Shown here: piece after piece, positions 9,205-19,300 of the stretch
Layout of the letters: each line of letters starts with the position of its first letter
Numbering within the stretch: the first letter of the stretch is position 1
Assembly (NCBI RefSeq): GCF_000429945.1
Contig: NZ_AUCV01000004.1
Location: 62,001 to 126,000, forward strand
Reading direction: 5' to 3'
Length of the DNA: 64,000 bases
Source of the DNA: Desulfogranum japonicum DSM 18378
Lineage (GTDB): Bacteria > Desulfobacterota > Desulfobulbia > Desulfobulbales > Desulfobulbaceae
Program-made: the position numbers and the translations under genes
The notes under the pieces: generated by a model
Seen by the model: the letters and a program-made list of their open reading frames with translations, nothing else
Told to the model about the DNA's origin: nothing
The model's database searches: none

Positions 9205-9757
9205 ATTCTGTTTCCTTTTTGTGATAATTAAATAAAGAAGTTAACAAGATACAGAAAAATAGCGCGCTCTGGAAAAATAGCAATAACTTGTTATACTGAG
9301 GAAATCAGGAGCACCGGCCTTTTACTCTGGAGCCAATAAAAATGAAGGACTTTTTTATATAAAAAAAATCATATAACCTTCAAATGATTCTGCTTGATTT
9401 CCTGAAAAAGCCTTAATCTGGGAAAATAGCAATTCTCCGACATACTCCTGATGCCTGTCCATTAATGAGGTTTTTTATTCAAATCTGGGCAAGTGTAGAC
9501 TCCGAGGTATACGACACATTTTTTCACAGGCATCTACCTGATATTTCATAGATAAAATTTTGGGTATAACGCAAAAACTGACCAGCTAAACGAGGAAGGA
9601 GACTCCCAAAAGACCATTTTTGGACTGGCACGAACGACAAAAGCCAAACAGAAACACTCGCTCTCTGCCATATTACCGGGTATACTGTCAGGTTGCGTAG
9701 CTATCAGAAAATATACGTGTCCTGCAATGGCACCTTTTCCCGTCAACAGGTGGAGTA
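9205..9757. other. Gene-free stretch with repeat fragments
   Basis: I see no credible gene. 9392-9450 matches half of the family B element at 24481-24623 (shared GCTTGATTTCCTGAAAA and CCTTAATCTG). GGAAAAATAGCAAT at 9275 recurs in similar form at 9421. Blocks at 9452-9490 and 9597-9660 resemble 38274-38350, including the exact 15-mer GACTCCCAAAAGACC. The rest is AT-rich and unassigned; promoters for both flanking genes should lie here. Confidence 0.6.
9392..9450 (+). repeat. Half copy of family B palindromic repeat
   Basis: Starting at GCTTGATTTCCTGAAAA and ending CTCCGACATACTCC, this matches the reverse complement of 24488-24539 at most positions. It looks like one arm of a family B element whose other arm is missing or decayed. 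Confidence 0.6.
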
Positions 9758-10678
9758 ATGATTGTATCAGCAGATGGTTCCATGGAACCTAAAAAATGGC
9801 TCAAAGTAACCTTGCACGTCCCAATACCACTGATTGAGGCTGCCAGCGATCTCATGGGTGTCCTGAGCGGTTCAGGCGTAGAACAATCTCCCGAGACTCC
9901 TGAGGGGTGCAGTGTCAGCGGTTTCTTTCCTTTAGAGCCTGCAGATAACCAGGAACTCCAAGTAGAAGAACATCTTGAAATCATCCGGGAACAGATGGAG
10001 GAGCTTTTCCAACTTTATAATATGGCCTTTGAAGGGGTAGAAACGACTCTGATGGATGATGCAGACTGGGCCACCAGTTGGCAGGAATTTTTCACTCCCT
10101 TTGAGATCATCCCAGGACTGGTTATCAAACCAAGCTGGGAAACATTTGAACCTGACAACAACCAGAAAATTCTGGAACTGGATCCTGGCATGGCCTTTGG
10201 TACCGGACAACATGCATCCACCAGGATGGCATTGTTACTTTTGTCCCAAACTGAACCGGCTGGCAAAAGGATACTTGATGTCGGCACAGGCACTGGCATA
10301 CTTGCCATGGCAGGAATTTTACTCGGTGCCACGGAAGCCACGGCCATTGACAATGACCCCGAGGCAGTAGAGGTAGCTGAGGAAAACATCGCTTCCAATG
10401 GGATGAGTGAGCTGATCAGTGTCAGCCTCACCCCCCTCGAAATGATTCAAGAGAATTATGAAGTCATCTGTGCCAATATCGTCCACAATGTACTTATTGA
10501 CATGGCAGCAGATCTTGCACGCTGCTCGGTGCAGGATGGAGCTTTAATTCTTGCCGGAATTCTTGCAGGTGAGCAGGAGGAAAACATTATCCAGACCTAC
10601 ACAGAACATGGCTTTCTTTTTGTCAGTGCCGAATACACCGATGAATGGGTCGCCTTGAGATTTCGTTATGCAGGATAA
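9758..10678 (+). CDS. prmA: Ribosomal protein L11 methyltransferase
   Basis: Uses S-adenosylmethionine to trimethylate amino groups on ribosomal protein L11. The N-terminal substrate-recognition domain is followed by the conserved linker GMAFGTGQHASTRMALLLL. The SAM-binding loop ILDVGTGTGILAMAG and the post-motif ANIVHNVLIDMAADLA follow. The 306-residue length is typical. I take the first ATG (9758), which follows AGGTGGAG closely; an ATG at 9782 has no ribosome-binding site. The gene stands alone. A weak AACCC/GGGTT hairpin follows, then a family B element. Confidence 0.95.
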   Translation: MIVSADGSMEPKKWLKVTLHVPIPLIEAASDLMGVLSGSGVEQSPETPEGCSVSGFFPLEPADNQELQVEEHLEIIREQMEELFQLYNMAFEGVETTLMDDADWATSWQEFFTPFEIIPGLVIKPSWETFEPDNNQKILELDPGMAFGTGQHASTRMALLLLSQTEPAGKRILDVGTGTGILAMAGILLGATEATAIDNDPEAVEVAEENIASNGMSELISVSLTPLEMIQENYEVICANIVHNVLIDMAADLARCSVQDGALILAGILAGEQEENIIQTYTEHGFLFVSAEYTDEWVALRFRYAG

Positions 10679-10734
10679 TGCATTCCCCTTGTACAACCCC
10701 AGACAAGGGTTCAAGTCTCGGACAGTCTGCCTAG

Positions 10735-10873
10735 GAGGTTGTCCGAGAATAGGAATTTTCGTTCAGCTCGAGGCAAACCTGAAAAAATACCACAGGCATA
10801 TATATGATATTCCGAGGATATTTTTTCAGGTTTAACGAAGATATGGGCGGAAATAACATTCTTGGACAGCCTC
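10735..10873. repeat. Family B palindromic element flanked by CTAG
   Basis: A 139-bp element with inverted ends: GAGGTTGTCCGAGAAT at the left and, on the opposite strand, GAGGCTGTCCAAGAAT at the right (14 of 16 identical). Inside, AAACCTGAAAAAATA (10775-10789) has a perfect inverted partner at 10819-10833. Both ends abut CTAG (10731-10734 and 10874-10877). To the left, TCTCGGACA at 10716 mirrors TGTCCGAGA inside the element, which suggests a second, decayed copy end abutting it. There is no coding capacity. Likely a MITE-type unit. Confidence 0.75.
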
Positions 10874-11022
10874 CTAGACCGATGTTCTCAAAGTGCTTCC
10901 CGGATTAGGCTCCCTGCCTGTTGTGCAGCAGTAAAAAATCCAGGGGGAGATAAGAGGTTGGTGCACAGGGCGGTCTGGATCATATACCCGACGATATTTT
11001 CCACCAAAATCGAGTTAACCGT

Positions 11023-11493
11023 TTATTCTTTAAGCCATTCCTCCCACGGCAGAGAATAAAAGACCTTATGCAGCATGTGATCATCATCAACCACTGACGT
11101 GGTTAAACATGCAAACGTCTGTTCTGCCTTTGGCAGCACGATTTCCGGTGGACAAACATCGTCATGCCTGCCGATGATCAGTCTTGTTGGCACAGTGATA
11201 GGCTCAGCTGGTGTAGAAAATTCTGCAAAATTCAGGGCTGGTGCCAACAAAATCAGGCTTCTACAGCGCGCTGGATTGGCAATGCCAAAACAGGTTGCCA
11301 TCAGGCCTCCAAAACTGGAACCCACAAGCGTGAGCCCTTGCTGCTCTTTACAGATACTCTCCAACCGTTCCATCCGCTGAGTTAGAGTTCCATCAAAATC
11401 GTAGAGCTGCATATCTGGAAAATGTTCGCTGAACCATTGCCCTTTTGTGCCTTTACAGGAAGAATCCAGACCGTGTAAAAAATATGTGTACAT
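11023..11493 (-). CDS. YqiA/YcfP-like alpha/beta hydrolase
   Basis: A small 156-residue alpha/beta-fold protein of the YqiA-type esterase family. The complete catalytic triad is visible: nucleophile serine 60 in GSSFGG, aspartate at about 111-112 in IGRHDDVCPPE, and histidine 139 in DDDHMLHK. The N terminus MYTYFLHGLDSS supplies the oxyanion HG motif, which is why I chose the ATG at 11493 rather than the one at 11547. The substrate is unknown. It is a single gene with repeat-rich sequence on both sides. Confidence 0.8.
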   Translation of the reverse strand: MYTYFLHGLDSSCKGTKGQWFSEHFPDMQLYDFDGTLTQRMERLESICKEQQGLTLVGSSFGGLMATCFGIANPARCRSLILLAPALNFAEFSTPAEPITVPTRLIIGRHDDVCPPEIVLPKAEQTFACLTTSVVDDDHMLHKVFYSLPWEEWLKE

Positions 11494-11579
11494 AACAATG
11501 CCCCAGATGTGATTGCTGATACTTTTAAACCAGGCTGGAGCATACATTGTTTTTCTTTGGAGAACAAATGGAAGCTAAA

Positions 11580-11720
11580 GGTCGCGGAAAATAATAAAAA
11601 TCCAAAAATTGCGTAGGATATCGGTTTGGTAAGGTTGTTGCGTCAATGGTTCCATACTGGCCGTATTGAGCCATTGACGCAACAACCTTACCGAGTTGAG
11701 AGACAACCAAGATTGGATAC
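11580..11720 (+). repeat. Family C repeat with perfect 22-bp hairpin
   Basis: The core is a perfect inverted repeat: the arm beginning GGTAAGGTTGTTGCG (11628-11649) is mirrored at 11671-11692 around a 21-base loop that contains ATAC-TGGCC-GTAT. The left flank (GGTCGCGGAAAATAA, then TCCAAAAATTGCG and GGATATCGG) recurs at 24445 and partly at 31452. The central TTGGCCGTATTG-type segment and GTTGARAGAC recur at 31503-31560. It is non-coding. Confidence 0.7.
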
Positions 11721-11847
11721 CTTATTTTTTCTGTGACCCTAAAGCGTAACTGATCACATAGGCTGAAGCCTGGCACATTGGGCGGCAATCATAGCCATAC
11801 GAGAAGAATAGTAGACATTTTTCTCAAAAAAGGCTATATTCCAGAAT

Positions 11848-11880
11848 GATGGGCCAATTTCTGGCCCATCTTTTTTTTTT
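11848..11880 (+). terminator. Strong orphan intrinsic terminator
   Basis: GATGGGCCA (11848-11856) pairs perfectly with TGGCCCATC (11862-11870) and is followed by ten T residues. The strand is unambiguous because no T-run exists in the other direction. The nearest upstream plus-strand gene ends 1.17 kb away, with another gene in between on the minus strand, so it probably ends an unannotated transcript. Confidence 0.85.
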
Positions 11881-12000
11881 GAAATATAGCAGGCAGCTTC
11901 TGGCAAGGGTCGTTCCTGAATACATTCACCCGGCAAAGCAGCAAGGTTTCAATAACAGATTTTTTCGGTTTTCCCTTTTCCCGACAGAGCGGTACATATA

Positions 12001-13587
12001 GTGAGCAGTCATTTACGCAACGAAATACAGAAACGAAGAACTTTTGGTATCATCAGCCACCCTGATGCCGGTAAAACAACCCTGACAGAAAAACTTCTGC
12101 TGTTTGGTGGAGCAATCAAAATGGCAGGAGCAGTCAAGTCCCGAAAGACCTCCAATCATGCTACCAGTGACTGGATGGCTGTAGAAAAAGACCGCGGCAT
12201 CTCAGTCACGACTTCAGTCATGAAATTCAATTACCGGGATTTTGAAATTAATCTCCTTGATACCCCAGGTCACCAGGACTTTTCGGAAGATACCTACCGG
12301 GTACTGACAGCGGTTGACAGTGCGCTCATGGTTATTGACAGTGCCAAAGGTGTGGAGACACAGACCACAAAATTGATGGAGGTCTGCCGTATGCGCAACA
12401 CCCCCATTATCACCTTTATCAACAAACTTGACAGGGATGGTCTTGATCCTCTGGAGATTCTCTCAGATATAGAGGAAAAACTGCAGATTGAGTGTGCTCC
12501 TCTCTCCTGGCCCATTGGCATGGGTAAAGGATTCAAAGGGGTGTACAACATGTACAAAAAGGAACTCAACCTGTTCACCCCCAGTCAGGAAACCAGACCG
12601 GAAGACAATATCATCATCAGTGATCTGGAGGATCCTCAGTTGGATAAACTCCTGGGCATTGACGCTGATAAGTTACGTGAAGACATTGAACTGCTTGAAG
12701 GTGCGGCCAATCCCTTTGAATTTGAAGAATATCTCAAAGCCAGCCAAACACCTGTATTTTTCGGAAGCGCGATCAACAACTTCGGTGTACGAGAGCTTCT
12801 CGATGCCTTTGTCGAACTCTCACCAGCGCCATCAGCCCGAGAAACCCAAAGCCGCATGGTTGACCCGGAAGAGTCAGAGTTTACAGGATTTACCTTTAAA
12901 ATTCAGGCCAATATGGACCCTGCTCACAGGGATCGTATTGCTTTTTTTCGTATATGCTCCGGTAAATTCACCCGTGGGATGAAAGTACGCCATCACCGCA
13001 TAGGCAAAGATATCAACCTCAGTAATGCCACGGTGTTCATGGCCCAGAACAGGGAAAATATCGACGAAGCCTACCCCGGTGATATCATAGGCATTCATAA
13101 CCATGGCACCATTAAAATCGGCGACACCTTTACAGAAAAAGAGGAGCTCAAATTCACCGGTATTCCCAACTTTGCACCAGAGCATTTTCGCCGGGTCATT
13201 CTACGCAATCCGCTGAAAACCAAACAATTACAGAAAGGTCTTATCCAGATGGCTGAAGAAGGAGCTGTCCAGGTATTTCGACCGGTTCTCGGTAACGATT
13301 ACGTTTTGGGTGCAGTGGGTGTGTTGCAGTTCGAAGTTACCATGACCAGATTGAAAGCAGAATACGGTGTTGATGCTGAGTATGAACCACTCAATTTTTC
13401 ACTGGCCCGCTGGGTAAGCTGTGACAACCGGCAAATGCTTCGGGAATTTGAAAAGAAAAACCAGGCGAACCTCGCCTTTGACAGCGAGGGTCATCTCTCC
13501 TATCTGGCAGATGGCCAATGGCGTCTTTCCCATACCATGGAATTATTCCCTGATGTGGTATTTCATAAAACACGTGAGATCGAATAG
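12001..13587 (+). CDS. prfC: Peptide chain release factor 3
   Basis: A GTPase that recycles release factors 1 and 2 from the ribosome after termination. The G1 loop HPDAGKTT lies at residues about 20-27. [10 protein letters not shown] (switch I), [16 protein letters not shown] (G3) and FINKLDRDG (G4) follow, with RF3-specific features such as [15 protein letters not shown]. The 528 residues match the family. The start is GTG at 12001, with ATG not available nearby in frame, and no strong Shine-Dalgarno is visible. The next gene begins 65 bases after the stop on the same strand. Confidence 0.95.
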   Translation: MSSHLRNEIQKRRTFGIISHPDAGKTTLTEKLLLFGGAIKMAGAVKSRKTSNHATSDWMAVEKDRGISVTTSVMKFNYRDFEINLLDTPGHQDFSEDTYRVLTAVDSALMVIDSAKGVETQTTKLMEVCRMRNTPIITFINKLDRDGLDPLEILSDIEEKLQIECAPLSWPIGMGKGFKGVYNMYKKELNLFTPSQETRPEDNIIISDLEDPQLDKLLGIDADKLREDIELLEGAANPFEFEEYLKASQTPVFFGSAINNFGVRELLDAFVELSPAPSARETQSRMVDPEESEFTGFTFKIQANMDPAHRDRIAFFRICSGKFTRGMKVRHHRIGKDINLSNATVFMAQNRENIDEAYPGDIIGIHNHGTIKIGDTFTEKEELKFTGIPNFAPEHFRRVILRNPLKTKQLQKGLIQMAEEGAVQVFRPVLGNDYVLGAVGVLQFEVTMTRLKAEYGVDAEYEPLNFSLARWVSCDNRQMLREFEKKNQANLAFDSEGHLSYLADGQWRLSHTMELFPDVVFHKTREIE

Positions 13588-13651
13588 CGCCCAGGGCGGC
13601 GAGAAGCATCTGTCAATTTGATTCTTCCAGGTTACCGTTTTCTTTCCAGCG

Positions 13652-15187
13652 ATGCAGGCTAAAATACTTCTTATCCATCCGCCTGTGGCCAAACCAGGAG
13701 AGGCACCTGCCGGCATTTCCCAGCTTGCAGGTGCCCTGCGAGGTCATGGAATAGACTGCCTCCTGCTCGACGCCAACCTGGAGGCTCTGCAATTCCTCCT
13801 GGACAGCTCTACCCCCAATGACGACACCTGGTCTGTACGGGCTGCCAAAAACCGCTATCGGAACCTGACAGCACTCAAAACCCCAAAGACGTATTGCAAT
13901 GTCGACCGCTATCAAAAAACAGTCCGCGACGTCAATCGCGTTATCGAACAATCATCTGACTCTGCCCTGATCAACCTGTCGAACTACCAGGAAAAATCCC
14001 TGTCTCCATTGCGCAGTGCGGATCTGCTCCAAGCGGCAACATGCTACACAGCCAGCCCTTATTACAGCTATTACAAACAACGCGTTGCTGCGCTGATTGC
14101 AGAATATCGTTGTACCCATATAGGGATTTCGCTCACCTATCTAAGCCAGGCCCTTTGCAGTTTCGCGCTCATCGGCTTCCTCAAGCATATCCATCCTCAG
14201 CTTACAATAATAGTGGGCGGTGGCCTGATCACCTCCTGGATGAGCAGCCCAGATTGGAGTAATCCTTTTTCTGAAATTATAGACCATCTGGTTGCCGGTC
14301 CAGGCGAGGGACCTCTGCTCAATCTTCTGGGAAAAGAATATCGACAACGATATGCTCCTGATTTCAGCAATCTTCCCATGCAGGAATACCTATCGCCCTG
14401 CACTATTCTGCCTTATGCCGCCTCAACAGGGTGCTACTGGAACAAATGTTCTTTTTGCCCGGAAAAGGCTGAAGGCAGCTCCTATTCAACTCTGCAGCCG
14501 GAACTCATTCAGGCAGAACTGGACCAACTGTGCCTGAATTGGCAACCAGGACTCATTCATTTTCTCGATAATGCGGTCAGCCCGACCTTGATGCGACACC
14601 TGATAGATAGACCTCCAGGCCCGCATTGGTATGGATTTGCACGCATGGATAAACAACTGGCTGACAGTAATTTTTGCAACGCGCTGCGGCGTTCAGGCTG
14701 CGTGCTGCTTAAACTGGGCTTGGAATCGGGTAACCAGCAAGTTCTGGACAATATGAAGAAAGGCATCACCCTTGGCCTGGCGTCCCGGGTATTCCGAGCC
14801 CTCCATCAGGCAGGCATATGCACCTATGTCTACTTGCTCTTTGGTGCTCCGCAGGAATCCCCTTCCCATGCAGTAGATACGCTGAATTTCTGTGCTGACC
14901 ACGCTGAAGCCATCACTTTTCTTAATCTTGCCATATTCAACCTTCCCAGATACAGCCCAGAGAGCAGCCAATGTGTTACTCGGGATTTTTATCAGGGTGA
15001 TCTTTCCCTGTACAGCGACTTTATTCATCCCCTGGGCTGGAACAGAAAAGCGATCAGAAAATTCCTTGATAAAGACTTCAAACGCCATCCGGCCATGACG
15101 TCTATCATTCAGAGGGATCCACCATTTTTTTCTTCCAACCATGCTCCTTTTTTCTGTATGGATGAAGAGTGTGAAACACGGAAATAA
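13652..15187 (+). CDS. Radical SAM protein with B12-binding-like N terminus
   Basis: A 511-residue protein with an N-terminal Rossmann-like region (KILLIHPPVAKPGEAPAGISQLAGAL) of the kind found in B12-dependent radical SAM enzymes. A GGGL turn lies near 189-192. The cluster motif GCYWNKCSFC has cysteines at 261, 266 and 269, spacing CX4CX2C rather than the standard CX3CX2C. This variant occurs in some cobalamin-type radical SAM proteins. The cobalamin-binding histidine motif DxHxxG is not visible. LKLGLESGNQQVLDNMKKG is a typical later strand. The substrate is unknown. It may be cotranscribed with prfC. Confidence 0.8.
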   Translation: MQAKILLIHPPVAKPGEAPAGISQLAGALRGHGIDCLLLDANLEALQFLLDSSTPNDDTWSVRAAKNRYRNLTALKTPKTYCNVDRYQKTVRDVNRVIEQSSDSALINLSNYQEKSLSPLRSADLLQAATCYTASPYYSYYKQRVAALIAEYRCTHIGISLTYLSQALCSFALIGFLKHIHPQLTIIVGGGLITSWMSSPDWSNPFSEIIDHLVAGPGEGPLLNLLGKEYRQRYAPDFSNLPMQEYLSPCTILPYAASTGCYWNKCSFCPEKAEGSSYSTLQPELIQAELDQLCLNWQPGLIHFLDNAVSPTLMRHLIDRPPGPHWYGFARMDKQLADSNFCNALRRSGCVLLKLGLESGNQQVLDNMKKGITLGLASRVFRALHQAGICTYVYLLFGAPQESPSHAVDTLNFCADHAEAITFLNLAIFNLPRYSPESSQCVTRDFYQGDLSLYSDFIHPLGWNRKAIRKFLDKDFKRHPAMTSIIQRDPPFFSSNHAPFFCMDEECETRK

Positions 15188-15311
15188 CTTACACTTAGAC
15201 AATAAAGGAAAGCAAGGAGTTACCTATCACCTGATCAGCTACAAATACCCAGCTGCCCAGCAAAAAAGTTGATTGCGATAAGTGGGGAAGATATTGTACG
15301 CTGAATACAAA

Positions 15312-15488
15312 GACATAACGTAACTGCTCACAGCGCACCTGCTTTTTCCACGATCAGCCTGGCTTACGTATGACTCAATACGCTGCACCAGCCTGCTTGC
15401 GAAAACTTCAGGCACCCTGTAACCAGTTACAAATACAGGGGGAATTTTCTAGTTTATCCGCCTCGCCTATGAGGGGTTACGACATAAC
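15312..15488 (-). repeat. Family A MITE-like element, copy 2, with 8-bp target duplication
   Basis: The element is 15320-15480 (161 bp, minus orientation), beginning GTAACTGCTCAC on the plus strand and ending GAGGGGTTAC. The octamer GACATAAC is perfectly duplicated on both sides (15312-15319 and 15481-15488). The core matches copies 1, 3 and 4, including AAGCCAGGCTGATCG on the minus strand. It ends 25 bases before the start of the next gene, so it may influence that gene's promoter. Confidence 0.9.
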
Positions 15489-15512
15489 TCCATCGCCCAT
15501 AAGACCTACACT

Positions 15513-16184
15513 ATGTATCGCATACTCCTTACTTTTTGTATCCTCTACTTTTGCTCTGCCGCGGCAGCGTGGCCAGATTCATCCGGCCATGCACAGCAAC
15601 AAACCATCATCAGTTCTGCCGGCAAAACCGTTGGCCCGAATTACAGTGAAGAAGAACTGAACCAAATCTCCCGGTTCACTCCCAGCCCCACAATCAGTGC
15701 CAGAGTCAAAAACAGGGTGCTCAGCGAATTCCTGGAAACAGTTCCGGCAGCATCCAGGGATGAAATCTGGAACACCTTTGAACACATTAACATTCTTGAC
15801 TTTTTCCTGAAGGGCCTTGCTGATCAGGGATATCAGGTCAATGACCTTGCCGTAGCCCTGACAGCCTGGGTTACCACTTCTTTTGGTATCCTTGAAGAAC
15901 GGGAAACCTCCAACAGACAGGACCGCGAAGTCTGGCAACAGTTCAGGCTCGGCCTGGCAAAAGACCCTGAACTCTCCCTGGCCAAGGATGGCAAAAAACA
16001 AAAAATTGCAGAAGAATTATACTGGAATGCAGCCTTTTTCACCTACCAATACCAGCAACAACAGGCAGGAGCGGAATGGGTTGATATACGCACATTGCGA
16101 TCAGATATTACCAAGGCATTGCGTAAACGAAAGATCGACCCACGCACCATGACCATCACAAACAAAGGTCTGGTGCGTAAATAA
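15513..16184 (+). CDS. Exported protein, DUF6683-like
   Basis: A 223-residue protein with a signal peptide ending near AAAAWPDSS, so it is predicted to be periplasmic or secreted. The mature part has FTPSPTISARVKNRVLSEFLE and later NDLAVALTAWVTTSFGI. That arrangement resembles the DUF6683 family (a charged helix, then an L-x-P/V-NDLA-x-A-x-A segment). I recall the family only by pattern, so the assignment is tentative. The function is unknown. Its 5' region is largely the family A element inserted 25 bases upstream. Confidence 0.7.
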   Translation: MYRILLTFCILYFCSAAAAWPDSSGHAQQQTIISSAGKTVGPNYSEEELNQISRFTPSPTISARVKNRVLSEFLETVPAASRDEIWNTFEHINILDFFLKGLADQGYQVNDLAVALTAWVTTSFGILEERETSNRQDREVWQQFRLGLAKDPELSLAKDGKKQKIAEELYWNAAFFTYQYQQQQAGAEWVDIRTLRSDITKALRKRKIDPRTMTITNKGLVRK

Positions 16185-16224
16185 AAAAGAGTGCACTTTT
16201 CAGCGGAAAAAAACAGACTTTAGT

Positions 16225-16275
16225 GCTAGGTTGCGCCCTTAAAGAGTAATACTCAATAAGAGCCTACCGGTTTTT
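16225..16275 (+). terminator. Possible terminator upstream of purL
   Basis: TAGGTT and AGCCTA can pair around an inner GAGT-AAT-ACTC stem, and CCGGTTTTTT follows. It lies between the end of the exported protein gene and purL, so it could end that transcript or attenuate read-through into purL. The outer stem is short and includes a G-U pair. Confidence 0.35.
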
Positions 16276-16371
16276 TAGCCAATATACTGATAAATTATCG
16301 TATTCAGTCCATCATTTGTCACCCCTGAGCCTGGCTGTCCAGGTCATGCATACTTAGAAGGATATACAATC

Positions 16372-19300
16372 ATGGGATCAGAAGTTTCTCAGCTGTACAG
16401 AAAAATCAGTGATCGTTTCGCCTATTGTTTTAATATCGAATCCACCCGTTTACTTACGGAATCGGAAATCCAGCAGCTCAAGCTCATTTTGGCTGACGGT
16501 TTTCTGGCCGAGACCGTAAGCAGTGAACCCATCCTTAAGGGAGAACGGGTGATAGAAATCGGGCCACGCCTGAATTTTGCAACAGCCTGGTCTTCCAACC
16601 TTGTGTCCATTTGTCGGGCTGTGGGCCTGGACAGTATCACACGCGTAGAGCGTTCACGACGCTACCTGGTCCCTGACAATGAAAACCTTGATCAGTTTAT
16701 TGCTGCAAATCATGACCGCATGACCGAATGCGTCTACCCGGAACCCCTGAAAACCTTTGAAACAGGCATCATTCCAGAGGAAGTGTACGAGGTGGACCTG
16801 AAAACCAAAGGTCCGGCTGCGCTCCTTGAAATTCCCGGCATTTCCATGGATGAATGGGACAGGCAACTCTACTACGACTACTTTGTAAAAAAACATAACC
16901 GCAATCCCACCATTGTTGAGATTATGGATCTTAACAATGCCAACTCCGAACACTCCCGCCATGGTTTTTTTGGAGGCAAACAGATCATTGATGGCCAGGA
17001 ACAGGAACACACCCTGTTTGCCATGGTTAAAAATACGCTCAAGGCCAATCCCAAGGGAAGTCTGGTAGCCTTTAAGGATAACTCCAGCGTAATTACGGGG
17101 CATGACATAACAACTCTCCTGCCCCAGCAGCCAGGAGTTCCTTCTCCACTCAGGCCTAACCAGGTCACCTATCACCCGCTCCTGACCGCAGAAACCCATA
17201 ACTTCCCTACCGGTGTCGCCCCGTTCCCTGGTGCGGAAACCGGTACTGGCGGCCGTATCCGTGACGTCCAGGGCACAGGTAAAGGCGGTTTTGTCATGGC
17301 AGGCACCGCCGGGTACTGCGTAGCAAACCTGCATATCCCCAATTACGAATGTTCCTGGGAAAATGAGTTTCCCTGCCCGGACAACCTGGCATCAGGCCTT
17401 GAAATCGAGATCGAGGCAAGTAACGGCGCATCCGATTATGGTAACAAGTTCGGTGAGCCCCTGATTCAGGGATTTACCCGTTCCTTTGACATGCAGCTGG
17501 AAAACGGGGAGCGTTGGGGTTTTCTGAAACCCATCATGTTCACCGGCGGTATCGGCCAGATTGATGATCGTCACACGGAAAAGGAAAAAGAAGCCAAAGG
17601 AATGCTCATCGTGCAGGTTGGCGGCCCTGCCTACAGGGTTGGTTTCGGCGGCGGAGCGGCCTCTTCCATGCTCCAGGGTGAAAATGCTTCAGACCTGGAC
17701 TTTGACGCAGTACAACGCGGCGATGCTGAGATGGAACAGAAGATGAACCGCGTTATCCGTGCCTGTAACGAGATGGGCGATAAAACCCTGGTTGAAGTTA
17801 TCCACGACCAGGGTGCAGGCGGCCCGGCAAATGTTCTCAAAGAGCTTGTGGAACATTCAGGCGGTAAGGTGGAAATCCGCAATATCCGGGTCGGCGATCC
17901 CACCATGTCTGTGCTGGAGATTTATGTCGCAGAGTATCAGGAACGTACCGGATTCCTGATAGCCCCTGAAAACATTGAGCAATTTCAACAAATCTGTGAC
18001 CGGGAAAAAGTCGCCTGCGAAGTGCTTGGCGAAGTCACAGGTGATCTGCGCTTTGTAGTCACTGACAGCCACAACAACACCACCCCGGTGGATCTTGAGC
18101 TCAACGAACTGCTTGGCAATATTCCCCAGAAGGAATTCAGGGATCAACGCATATCAGTTGCTACAAAGCCGCTGGAAATTCCAGAAGATATCGATATACG
18201 TGATGCCCTGCGTGATGTATTCAGGCTGGTGTCCGTTGGCTCCAAACGATTCCTTACCAATAAAGTGGATCGCGCTGTAACCGGCCTGATCGCAAGACAG
18301 CAATGCTGTGGTCCATTGCAGTTAACAGTAAGTGATGTGGCTGTAGTAGCCCAGAGCCACTTTGGACGCTCAGGTATTGCCACTGCAATTGGCGAACAAC
18401 CTATTAAAATGCTGGTTGATCCTGCAGCAGGTGCGCGCATGGCGGTGGGCGAATCCCTGACTAACATGGTCTGGGCAAAGATCGATGACCCCATGCAGAT
18501 TAAATGCTCTGCCAACTGGATGTGGGCACCAAAACTTGAGGGTGAGGGGGCAGCCCTGCACGATGCGGTGAAAGCCATGTGTGAGGCTATGACCGCAGTG
18601 GGAATGGCTGTTGACGGAGGTAAGGACAGTCTCTCCATGGCCACCATGGTTGGCGACAGCATAGTCAAATCCCCAAGGGAGCTGGTTATCTCTGCCTACG
18701 CGGCCATGGAAGATTTAGGTAAAGTCGTTACCCCGGACATTAAACAGCCAGGCAGTTCCCTGATATATATTGATCTTGCAGAAGGTAAAAAACGCCTGGG
18801 AGGAAGCGGATTTGCCCAGACATTGAATCAACTCGGTGCAGAAGTCCCAGATATGGAGAACCCGGAACTGGTAAAAACCGCTTTTTCGACAGTTCAGGGC
18901 CTCATTGACAAACAACAGATTCTCTCCGGCCATGACTGCAGCGATGGCGGCCTGATCACCACACTGCTGGAAATGGCCTTTGCCGGCAACTGTGGTCTGG
19001 ACCTGAATATTAACTGCAGCTGTACGCCTCTGGAATATCTATTTGCTGAAGAGCTGGGCCTGGTGGTGGAATGTGCAACCGCTCAGGTGCAAGATACCCT
19101 TAAGGCCTTGCAGGCAGCCGGAGTTCCTGCAATCTGCCTGGGAACAACCACTCCGAAAGCGGATATCAGCATTACCATCAACAACCAGCAGGTTCTTGCC
19201 GAAGACATGCGAGTACTGCGCGGCTGGTGGGAAGAAACCAGTTACCAACTGGAATGTCTACAGACCAAAAACAACTGTGCTGATGAAGAAAAAGCCAATA

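Larger units (their letters stand above)
11494..12000. other. Gene-free stretch with hairpin repeat and orphan terminator
   Basis: It holds the family C repeat with its long hairpin (11580-11720) and a strong plus-strand terminator (11848-11880). No plus-strand gene lies between prmA (ending 10678) and this terminator, so a small RNA is possible. No start signal or strong promoter for prfC is obvious. Confidence 0.6.

Noticed and set aside
9546-9746. Minus-strand frame of 66 codons upstream of prmA
   Set aside because: It overlaps the same repeat blocks as 38.3 kb and shows no start signal or recognisable domain.
10890-11000. Short minus-strand frame after the YqiA-like gene (about 33 codons, MIQTALCTNLLSPP)
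   Set aside because: Codon use looks plausible, but there is no ribosome-binding site, no similarity I recognise, and it is too short to support.
11743-11760. GTAACTGATCACATAGG, resembling a family A end
   Set aside because: No family A core follows in either direction; about a dozen matching bases could be chance.
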